Assembly: GCA_016124945.1 (NCBI GenBank)
Contig: WGMT01000018.1
Location: forward strand, 1-47,188
DNA from: a bacterium
GTDB taxonomy: Bacteria; Chloroflexota; Anaerolineae; Caldilineales; Caldilineaceae
DNA: 47,188 nt
Direction of reading: 5' to 3'
How positions within the stretch are numbered: position 1 is the first letter of the stretch; each line of letters begins with the position of its first letter. Of this stretch, positions 26,832 to 33,851 are shown one piece after another. The position numbers and the translations under genes are program-made. The notes beneath the pieces are model-generated. The model saw only the letters and a list, made by a program, of their open reading frames with translations, did not search any database and had not been told where the DNA came from.

Positions 26832-27199
26832 TGATGAATCAACGCCCGTATGAAGAACATACACGGCCGGCATGGCGGACTGCCTTCAACTACGTGGCGT
26901 GTTATGTCTTCTGGCTTGCGTACGGGGCACTCTCGTTCTGGACGATTCTTGAATACCGAGATGCTGTCCTCAGTCTGTTGCCGGTGATTGGCCCGTGGGT
27001 GATGGGTGCAGTGGACAAATTCGGCCTGTTGCTCTTTGGTCTTGTTGCTCTGATCTGGGTGCTCTACCTGGAACACTACCTACGCACCGGCGTGGAAGCG
27101 AACCGCTTTTGGCGGCGCGTCCTTATTGCCGGAGCCGGGCAGGGGATTGTCCTTGCCGTAGCGCTGGGATTGCAGGTAGCAGCCGGTCTCTTGTTGTAA
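26831..27199 (+). CDS. Small membrane protein at the end of the transporter operon
   Basis: The ATG at 26831 shares its A with the preceding TGA stop, so it is translationally coupled to the ATPase gene. The 122-residue product has three hydrophobic segments (about 20-45, 60-82 and 98-121) and a charged linker 'LEHYLRTGVEANRFWRR'. I recognise no family. The operon position suggests an accessory membrane component, but this is inference. A strong hairpin follows. Confidence 0.8.
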   Translation: MMNQRPYEEHTRPAWRTAFNYVACYVFWLAYGALSFWTILEYRDAVLSLLPVIGPWVMGAVDKFGLLLFGLVALIWVLYLEHYLRTGVEANRFWRRVLIAGAGQGIVLAVALGLQVAAGLLL

Positions 27200-27207
27200 G
27201 AGTTTAA

Positions 27208-27241
27208 AAACCTGCCAGGTTTCAGATAACCTGGCAGGTTT
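27208..27241 (+). terminator. Hairpin terminator of the transporter operon
   Basis: AAACCTGCCAGGTT (27208-27221) and AACCTGGCAGGTTT (27228-27241) pair perfectly with a six-base loop, nine bases past the stop of the small membrane protein. The A tract before and TTT within the second arm make it possibly bidirectional. Confidence 0.75.
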
Positions 27242-27427
27242 CGCGTGGCTTTCTACTGTTCTCCTCTCTACCCCATTATCTCGATTTTCAATACTTACTT
27301 CATCGTACGGTTACGAATACAGCTGACGTAGATCCTTCGCATGCCAACACCACCGGATGCTGTTCAACTGTGACTATCATCCGTCTACTAACCAGTGGTT
27401 TCTGCTAAATCGAAAGGAGTCGAACGC

Positions 27428-29437
27428 ATGATTCGTATCACCCCACCACGCTCGGAACTGCGTGCCCCCGCTTGGATTGTGACAATCCTACTGCTGCTGA
27501 CACTACTCGCCGCCTGCGCCGCCCCCGCGGACACAGACGGTGACGCTGCTGTGGCACCCGAAGCTGCCGCTGAATCGGCAACGGTTGAACCGGTGCAGGA
27601 GACGGCAGACCGCAGCGCCAAGGAAGCGCCGGCTTTGGCCGCTAAAGTTGCCGCCGGTGAACTGCCGCCGTTGGAAGAACGCTTGCCCGTCAACCCCATG
27701 CTGGTGACACCACATCAGGAGATCGGCCAATACGGCGGCACCTGGCGTATGGGCCTCTTGGGCGGCAATGACAACGACCTTTTCAACCGCACCATCGGCT
27801 ATGAACCCATGCTGCGCTGGACACCGGAATGGGACGGCTGGATTCCCAATGTCGCCGAGTCGGTTGAGGCCAACGAAGACGCCACCGAGTACACCATTCG
27901 CCTGCGCCAAGGCATGAAATGGTCCGACGGTGTCCCCTTCACCGCCGACGACATTATGTTTTGGTACGAAGACACTGCTCTGAACGAGGAGATCTCGCCG
28001 GTCCCTTCGGGCCGGTTGACTGTCGAAGGCGAATTTGTAAAGGTGGAGAAGATCGACGACTACACGGTCAAGGCGATCTTTGCTGCGCCCTTTGGTTTCT
28101 TCCCACTGCGCTTGGCGCAAGGAGAAGCCTTTGGCGAATCGACCCCTCGTCACTATCTGGAGCAGTTCCACATTGATTACAACCCCGACGTCGTGGCTGA
28201 GGCCGAAGCCGCCGGTTTTGCAAGTTGGGCCGAGTACTTCCAGCAAAAGGCCGACGTCTGGGCGAACGCCGAGATTCCGCGGTTTGATCCGTGGCTGCCT
28301 ACCCGCAGCTACGGCGAAGCCACCGACGTGCTGATTGCAGAACGCAATCCCTACTACTGGAAGGTCGATCCCGACGGCAAGCAGTTGCCCTACATCGATC
28401 GTATTGAGTTCACCATTGCCAACAGCGCCGACGTCCTCACCCTGCAGGCGCTCAACGGCGAAATCGACATGCAGAGCCGTCACATCGGCGTGCTCGCCAA
28501 CAAGCCGGTCTTCTTCGACAACCAGGAAGCGGGCGACTACCGCTTCTTCGATCTCAAGTCTAGTTGGGGCAACGCCGTCTGTTTCAACCCGAACCTGACG
28601 CACCAGGATCCGGTGATGAACGAGATCATCAACAACAAGGACTTCCGCATCGGCCTCTCACACGCCATCAACCGCCAGGAGATCATCGACGTGGTCTTTG
28701 TGGGGCAGGCGGAGCCGTCCCAGTTCGCCCCGCTCATGGACAGTCCTTTCGCGAATGAGCAGATGAAGACGCAGTACACCGAGTACAACGTCGATCTGGC
28801 CAACGAACATCTGGACAAAGCCGGCCTCACCGAACGCGACAGCGATGGTTTCCGTCTGCGCCCCGATGGACAACGCCTGACCTTGGGCGTGGAAGTGGCC
28901 GCCGCCCGCACCGACGACATCGCCGTGGCCGAACTCGTGGTCGATTACTGGGATCTGGTGGGCGTCGATGCGTCGCTGATGGTACTGGATCGTTCGCTCC
29001 AATGGGAACACAAAGCCGCCAATCAGTTCGACGTCTTTGTGTGGCCGGCGGGTGGCGGTGGTGGCCTCGACGTGATCCTCAACACCCAGTCCTACTTCCC
29101 GGATCGCGATGCTGCCTGGTACGCGCCCACCTGGGGCACCTGGTTTGCCAGTAACGGCGCACAAGGCGAAGAACCTGACGAGCCGATGAAAGAGATGATG
29201 TCGCTCTATCGAGCGTTGCAGCAGAAACCCACCCTTGAAGAGCAGATCGAGTTGATGAATGAGATCATTCAGATCTCGGCAGACTACTTCCCTACCATCT
29301 GCATCTCGACTCAGCCTGATCTCTACGGCATCGTGAAGAACGACATGGTCAACGTGCCCGATTCAATGATTCAATCGGCCACCTATCCCGATCCTGCGCC
29401 AACGAACCCGGAGCAGTACTTCTTCAAGCGCGACTAA
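27428..29437 (+). CDS. Opp/Dpp-type ABC transporter substrate-binding lipoprotein (3)
   Basis: ATG 27428 follows AAAGGAG by eight bases. The 669-residue lipoprotein has lipobox 'LAAC' (C30) and the same '[11 protein letters not shown]', '[24 protein letters not shown]' and 'FRIGLSHAINRQEI' landmarks as the two upstream paralogues. It is separated from the operon by a terminator and a 228-base spacer, so it probably has its own promoter and could be regulated separately while using the same permease. Confidence 0.9.
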   Translation: MIRITPPRSELRAPAWIVTILLLLTLLAACAAPADTDGDAAVAPEAAAESATVEPVQETADRSAKEAPALAAKVAAGELPPLEERLPVNPMLVTPHQEIGQYGGTWRMGLLGGNDNDLFNRTIGYEPMLRWTPEWDGWIPNVAESVEANEDATEYTIRLRQGMKWSDGVPFTADDIMFWYEDTALNEEISPVPSGRLTVEGEFVKVEKIDDYTVKAIFAAPFGFFPLRLAQGEAFGESTPRHYLEQFHIDYNPDVVAEAEAAGFASWAEYFQQKADVWANAEIPRFDPWLPTRSYGEATDVLIAERNPYYWKVDPDGKQLPYIDRIEFTIANSADVLTLQALNGEIDMQSRHIGVLANKPVFFDNQEAGDYRFFDLKSSWGNAVCFNPNLTHQDPVMNEIINNKDFRIGLSHAINRQEIIDVVFVGQAEPSQFAPLMDSPFANEQMKTQYTEYNVDLANEHLDKAGLTERDSDGFRLRPDGQRLTLGVEVAAARTDDIAVAELVVDYWDLVGVDASLMVLDRSLQWEHKAANQFDVFVWPAGGGGGLDVILNTQSYFPDRDAAWYAPTWGTWFASNGAQGEEPDEPMKEMMSLYRALQQKPTLEEQIELMNEIIQISADYFPTICISTQPDLYGIVKNDMVNVPDSMIQSATYPDPAPTNPEQYFFKRD

Positions 29438-29441
29438 TTGG

Positions 29442-29563
29442 TTTTCTCGCTATGTTCGTAGGATGGGTTCCGACTGCATGAACTCACGCCGGTGGTCCCG
29501 TCAAGTTCGGCAGTCGGAACCCATCCTACAGGGTGTTCCACGCATCGGCATCTAGCGAGAAAA
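29442..29563. repeat. Nested inverted repeat after the third substrate-binding gene
   Basis: Outer arms TTTTCTCGCTA (29442-29452) and TAGCGAGAAAA (29553-29563) enclose inner 20-base perfect arms GTAGGATGGGTTCCGACTGC (29458-29477) and its complement (29510-29529). A loop of 32 bases remains. GTAGGATGGG-type palindromes are a recurring class of intergenic repeat in diverse bacteria. It begins four bases after the stop codon and probably ends the transcript. Confidence 0.75.
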
Positions 29564-29667
29564 TCACTAAGATGTTGTGGCGTGGAAGATCCTGAGTTTT
29601 TGTGGTGCGTGTACCCGTAGAGACGTTGGGCGCGCCATTGGGTTACGGCAAGCTGTTTGTGCTGTAG

Positions 29668-29703
29668 GCAGGAGAGTGAGGCGTCATCACCTCACTCTCC
29701 TGC
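29668..29703 (+). promoter_or_regulatory. Leader hairpin ahead of the amidohydrolase gene
   Basis: GCAGGAGAGTGAGG (29668-29681) and CCTCACTCTCCTGC (29690-29703) form a perfect 14-base stem with an eight-base loop, 53 bases before the ATG. It lacks a T tract, so it may be a leader structure, not a terminator. Confidence 0.5.
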
Positions 29704-29756
29704 ACTGCGAAGAGGGTTATTGGCGAGAGATTCTTGTTTTTGAGAGGAAACCGATT

Positions 29757-30833
29757 ATGCCTGCTAAACAATCTATTATCGACACCGACATTCATCCTGT
29801 TGTGGACCGCAAAGCCGTGCTGGATCGCTTGCCCGAACCCTGGCGCACGCGCTACGCCGGCGGCAACAGCGGCCCCGGCAACCTTGGCTATTGGAATCCC
29901 AACGGCGTCATGCGTCCTGATGCGGTGACGCCCGAGGGCGAGCGCATCGAAAAAAGCCCCCACGCCCTAGGACGCTACTTCCTCGATGAAAACAACATCG
30001 AGTACGCCATCCTCAACCCAGGGGGGACGCTTGCACTGGGGCTTTCCCCTGAGCCGGACTATGCCGCGGCCTTGATCGCCGCCGCCAACGACGTCTTTGT
30101 GGAAGAGTGGTTGCCGGTGGACGCGCGCCTGCGTTACTCGTTGGTCGTCTCCCCTGCCGATCCGTTCCTGGCGGCAGACGAGATCCACCGCCTCGGCGAT
30201 CATCCGGGTGTGGTGCAGGTGCTCATGTGCAGCGGTGCTCGTATCCCCTACGGTCAGCGCTTCTACCACCCGATCTATCAGGCCGCTGTGGAACACAATC
30301 TGCCTGTGGCGATTCATCCTGGCAGCGAGGGGGTGGGCATTTCCGGTCCTCCCACGGCGGCGGGCTACCCAACCAGCTACTTTGAATGGCACACCGGGCT
30401 GGTGGGCAGCTACATGGCCCATCTCATCAGCCTGATTTCTGAAGGCGTTTTCAAGAAGTTCCCAACGCTGAAGTTTGTGATGATCGAAGGGGGCGTCTCC
30501 TGGCTGCCGCCGCTGCTCTGGCGACTCGACAAAAACTGGAAAGGACTGCGTGTGCAAACGCCGTGGGTGGATCGCCTGCCCAGTGAGATTGTCCACGAGC
30601 ATATTTTGCTTACCACACAGCCCATTGAAGAACCAGAAAACATCAAAGAACTGCACGCCATGTTGGCCATGTTCCCTGCCGACAAGATGCTCATGTTCTC
30701 CAGCGACTTTCCCCACTGGGACGGCGACACACCCGACTTCACCCTGCGCAACCTGCCCGCACCACTGCGTGAACCGGTGATGCACCAGATCGCGCGTGAA
30801 CTCTACAGTCTGCCGGAACTTGTGACTGTGTAG
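29757..30833 (+). CDS. Amidohydrolase family protein (ACMSD-like, Amidohydro_2)
   Basis: From ATG 29757 (GAGAGGAAA upstream) the protein has 358 residues. The opening 'IIDTDIHP' gives the D11-x-H13 metal pair. 'VAIHPGSEG' supplies the next histidine, 'VMIEGGVSWLPPLLWRLD' is the ACMSD-type signature, and 'FSSDFPHWDGD' holds the catalytic Asp region. Enzymes of this family decarboxylate or hydrolyse aromatic and lactone-like substrates, and some open sugar-acid lactones. The specific reaction is unknown. Confidence 0.83.
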   Translation: MPAKQSIIDTDIHPVVDRKAVLDRLPEPWRTRYAGGNSGPGNLGYWNPNGVMRPDAVTPEGERIEKSPHALGRYFLDENNIEYAILNPGGTLALGLSPEPDYAAALIAAANDVFVEEWLPVDARLRYSLVVSPADPFLAADEIHRLGDHPGVVQVLMCSGARIPYGQRFYHPIYQAAVEHNLPVAIHPGSEGVGISGPPTAAGYPTSYFEWHTGLVGSYMAHLISLISEGVFKKFPTLKFVMIEGGVSWLPPLLWRLDKNWKGLRVQTPWVDRLPSEIVHEHILLTTQPIEEPENIKELHAMLAMFPADKMLMFSSDFPHWDGDTPDFTLRNLPAPLREPVMHQIARELYSLPELVTV

Positions 30834-30873
30834 CCATTGTCATTTGGTTAAGTGCGGAGTGAGCACTGCGCTG

Positions 30874-31632
30874 CTATAAGCCAGCCAACAATTGCTGTTT
30901 GACCCAGTTAACTTTTTCATCTGTCAGCAGCGGTTCGGGCGGGGCGACTGTGTAGTCGATGCGCAGATCGTAGCGGACATCGGCGTAGATTTGTTGCAAC
31001 AGCGTACCGAGCGCAAGGATGGGCTCATCTTCATCTTCTTGCAGCGGCACCGGCACAAGGGGGATTGGCTCGGACAGATCGAAGGGGTAGCGCAGGCTGT
31101 GAGGCCGATCCCAGGCACGGCTCACCAGGATGCGGTAGTCGCTGTGTGGTAGCGGATAGACGGGCAATGGTTCGCCAATGCGCAGTAGATCGATTTCGAC
31201 GAGGTTGGTTGCCGAATCGAAGACTGTCCGGCGCTTCGCTTCGTAACTGGTGCGTCCTTGGCCGGGAAGTTTGTGCGAAGGCGAGAGCACTTCGATCACG
31301 GTGATCAGCCGGTTCGTTCCCTGTTCTCTCACTTCGAGGAAGCGCTCTCGAACTTCGTCTTCCACCGGCACGAAGACCGTCACCGGCACGACGTATGCTG
31401 GCGCGTTCTCTTTGATTTTGGGAGTGCCGATCACGGCTGCGTCGGACCGCCCCACCAATGTTTGTGATCTCACGGTGGTAATGTACATGCGCTCTTCAAC
31501 GGTGACGTAGTAACGCGGCGCCACTGCCTGCATCAAGGCCAACCGGATCCCCCGGATTAGCTCAAAATGCACGTCGGGCCAAAGGAGAGGATATTCGAGG
31601 TAGGGGTTCATGCCTGGAAAGGGATTGTGCAT
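30874..31632 (-). CDS. DUF4058 family protein
   Basis: A 252-residue protein starting 'MHNPFPGMNPYLEYPLLWPDVHFELI', the signature of DUF4058, which is found mostly in Cyanobacteria, Chloroflexota and Planctomycetes. 'EVLSPSHKLPGQGR' resembles the E-x-x-SP core of nuclease-like domains related to Uma2 proteins, but no activity is established. It is convergent with the amidohydrolase (40-base gap) and divergent from the PL22-like gene. The start follows CAGGAG. Confidence 0.85.
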   Translation of the reverse strand: MHNPFPGMNPYLEYPLLWPDVHFELIRGIRLALMQAVAPRYYVTVEERMYITTVRSQTLVGRSDAAVIGTPKIKENAPAYVVPVTVFVPVEDEVRERFLEVREQGTNRLITVIEVLSPSHKLPGQGRTSYEAKRRTVFDSATNLVEIDLLRIGEPLPVYPLPHSDYRILVSRAWDRPHSLRYPFDLSEPIPLVPVPLQEDEDEPILALGTLLQQIYADVRYDLRIDYTVAPPEPLLTDEKVNWVKQQLLAGL

Positions 31633-31682
31633 CGACGGCTCCTGCTTCGTCGCCTAACCTAAGTCTTACATTCGAGTTTTAC

Positions 31683-31688
31683 TATAAT
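31683..31688 (+). promoter_or_regulatory. Possible -10 element of the PL22-like gene
   Basis: A perfect TATAAT lies 32 bases before the ATG at 31720 in the short divergent spacer. No convincing -35 box is found at 16-18 bases, so this is tentative. Confidence 0.3.
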
Positions 31689-31719
31689 CGAAAGTTTAGC
31701 ACACAGCAACGAGGAATCT

Positions 31720-32889
31720 ATGTCCATTGGGACGCAATTGCCCGCAGAGTGGAAGACCACAACCGATCCGCAAACAGGACGTATGTTGCGACAATTTACG
31801 TCCGCCGCGGCCAACAGTTACCCGCTCTACTACTTCATCGACACCATCACGCCCGACGGTAAGACGTTGATCTTCCACAGCGAGCGCAGCGGTTGGGTGC
31901 AACTGTACAAGATGGACCTTGAAACCGGCGTCATGACGCAACTTAGCGACGGGCGTACCCGAGACTCGGGATGGGCCATCTGGTGCGAACATCACCTGCG
32001 TGGCATCTACAACCACCTGTCCGCTCTGAATGGCTCGCGCCGTGAGGTCTACTACTTCGAGGACGAAGCGCTGCGCTGCACCCACATCGACAGCCTGGAG
32101 AATCGGCTTGTCCACGCGCTGCCGGGGCGCATCTCCATCGGCCAGAGCGGCTTTTCGCCCGACGGTCGTCACTATGCCTTTATCCACGCCGACCGCGCCC
32201 AATTTGTCGAAGCCTTGGCCGACCGCGAGGCATTGGCCAACATGGGGCGTCCTGTGAACCATGAGGAATGGCGCAACGAACTGCCCGTGGTCATCGGCCT
32301 GATCGACGCCGAAAGCGGCGCCTACCGTGACGTGATGACCGTGCCGTTTCACGTGCACCATGTCTTCTTCATCAGCGATGATCGGCTGCTTGTCAACCAC
32401 ACACAGGGCGAAAACGGCATGTGGACGGTGAACATCGACGGCAGCGCTGTGCAGACGCTCCGCACCAGTGGGGACGGACATGGCGCAGTCTGCCATCAAG
32501 TGATCACTGAAAACGGTCTTTTCTACGAGGCCAACGAAAGCGTGGACGGTGAACGCCGCGTCTGGATCGGGCGCTACGATTTCGACAACGACACCTTTTC
32601 CGAAGTACGACTGCCCAACGTTGGCTATGTCCACACCGGGCGAGATCCGGCGGGTAAGCTGCGCTTCTTCGAGAACCAGGAAGGCAGTGCCCGTCACCAA
32701 CTGTTGCTCGTCCATGAGCAGGACGATGCAATCGAGGTTGAAGTGCTGCGCGAACTCGCCCCGATCATCCGTGGCCAACGCTATCATGCCCATCCTTTCC
32801 TCAGCCCGGATCGGCAGTGGCTTTTCTTTAACGAGGTGATTGACGGGTTCAGTCAGATTTGTGCGTTAGAGATGCGATTAGGCGATTGA
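31720..32889 (+). CDS. Oligogalacturonate lyase-like protein (PL22, TolB-type beta-propeller)
   Basis: 389 residues, almost exactly the length of known oligogalacturonate lyases (about 388). It shows the repeated blade motif 'TPDGKTLIFHSERSG', 'SPDGRHYAF' and 'SPDRQWLFF'. Near the C-terminus 'YHAHPFLSPD' aligns with the His-x-His manganese site ('HPHP') of PL22 enzymes, and an internal 'DGHGAVCHQ' may supply a further ligand. There is no signal peptide, so it would act in the cytoplasm on imported unsaturated oligogalacturonides, feeding KduD. A non-catalytic TolB-like protein is the alternative. The stop codon lies inside the first of five exact 16-base repeats. Confidence 0.65.
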   Translation: MSIGTQLPAEWKTTTDPQTGRMLRQFTSAAANSYPLYYFIDTITPDGKTLIFHSERSGWVQLYKMDLETGVMTQLSDGRTRDSGWAIWCEHHLRGIYNHLSALNGSRREVYYFEDEALRCTHIDSLENRLVHALPGRISIGQSGFSPDGRHYAFIHADRAQFVEALADREALANMGRPVNHEEWRNELPVVIGLIDAESGAYRDVMTVPFHVHHVFFISDDRLLVNHTQGENGMWTVNIDGSAVQTLRTSGDGHGAVCHQVITENGLFYEANESVDGERRVWIGRYDFDNDTFSEVRLPNVGYVHTGRDPAGKLRFFENQEGSARHQLLLVHEQDDAIEVEVLRELAPIIRGQRYHAHPFLSPDRQWLFFNEVIDGFSQICALEMRLGD

Positions 32890-33020
32890 ACGTTGAAGCG
32901 ATTGAACGTTGAAGCGATTGAACGTTGAAGCGATTGAACGTTGAAGCGATTGAACGTTGAAGCGATTGGGAATCGTGTACACGATCTGAAATCTCCTAAT
33001 CGCTCAATCGCTTAATCTCC
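32882..33020. repeat. Five exact 16-bp tandem repeats plus facing short-word arm
   Basis: GCGATTGAACGTTGAA occurs five times without change at 32882-32961; the first copy supplies the stop of the PL22-like gene. A perfect palindrome, ATCGTGTACACGAT (32972-32985), follows. Then comes an arm with AATCGCTCAATCGCTTAATC words (32999-33018) complementary to the GCGATTGA unit. Bases 32979-33006 match 16218-16245 at 26 of 28 positions. Confidence 0.85.
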
Positions 33021-33044
33021 ACTCCCAGTAGAGGACAAGCCAGT

Positions 33045-33770
33045 ATGAAGATCAAATGCCTAAGTTGCAACGCCCTCACCCGCATGACCTACTTCTGCGC
33101 GGCGCTTTCGCCCCATCAAGTGGACGTGGAACTCTTTGAACTTGGCCTGCACAACCAGCCCAGCGAGTTGCACAAACGGCTGCAAGCGCGCATCGACGAG
33201 GTTTCCGTTGAGCCGTATGATGCGATTGTCTTGGCGTATGGGCTATGCGGGCAGTCCACGTTGGGGCTAACGGCACGGCGCATCCCGCTGGTGATGCCTC
33301 GTGCTCACGACTGCATCACCCTCTTTTTGGGCAGTCGTCAACGTTATCAGATCGAGTTCGAGAACGAACCGGGCACCTATTGGTACACGCTCGACTACAT
33401 CGAACGCCGCGAGAATCCCAATGTGACGCTGGGGTTCGGCCTTGGTGCGGACCCGGCCAAGCAGTACGAAGAGTACGTGGAAAAGTACGGCAAAGACAAC
33501 GCCGACTACCTGATGGAAGTGATGAGCACGTGGCAGACCCACTATCAGCGCGCTGCCTTCATTGATCTCAACCTGGGGAATGGTGAATCAGTGGCCACTG
33601 AAGCCGCCGTCATTGCCCAACGGCGCAACTGGCGCTTCGAGCGTCTCGAAGGAGACATCGGCCTGATCCGTCGTCTGATCGAGGCCGAATGGGACGACGA
33701 CTTCCTGGTGTTGCAGCCGGGGCAGAAGATCGAGCGGGCTTATGATGCGCAGGTGGTGGTGGCGGGGTAG
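33045..33770 (+). CDS. DUF1638 family protein
   Basis: A 241-residue cytoplasmic protein with the DUF1638 landmarks 'VLAYGLCGQSTLGL' and 'LVMPRAHDCITLFLGS'. An N-terminal 'CLSCNAL' and the 'CG' and 'HDC' residues could bind a metal or cofactor. The family occurs in methanogens and anaerobic bacteria, sometimes near corrinoid methyltransferase genes, but no function is established. The start follows AGAGGA. Confidence 0.82.
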   Translation: MKIKCLSCNALTRMTYFCAALSPHQVDVELFELGLHNQPSELHKRLQARIDEVSVEPYDAIVLAYGLCGQSTLGLTARRIPLVMPRAHDCITLFLGSRQRYQIEFENEPGTYWYTLDYIERRENPNVTLGFGLGADPAKQYEEYVEKYGKDNADYLMEVMSTWQTHYQRAAFIDLNLGNGESVATEAAVIAQRRNWRFERLEGDIGLIRRLIEAEWDDDFLVLQPGQKIERAYDAQVVVAG

Positions 33771-33851
33771 GGACAGGGGGTGAAGCGGAGTCAAACGTCG
33801 GCTTAACAGAGATGTTTCTTTGCGCCAAAAACCGTGCTCCTACAACATCGA

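Larger units (their letters stand above)
29438..29756. other. 319-base spacer with two hairpins
   Basis: It holds the nested inverted repeat at 29442-29563 and the 14-base stem at 29668-29703. Between them (29564-29667) I see nothing recognisable. An in-frame extension of the following gene to 29577 has no ribosome site and would read through the second hairpin. Confidence 0.6.

Noticed and set aside
29442..29563. Complete small insertion sequence
   Set aside because: The interior of about 120 bases has no coding capacity and no target duplication. It was kept as a nested inverted repeat and likely terminator.
32882..32961. Possible CRISPR or origin iterons
   Set aside because: There are no spacers between the units, and no replication gene or DnaA-box cluster nearby. 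The array better fits the local short-word repeat pattern.
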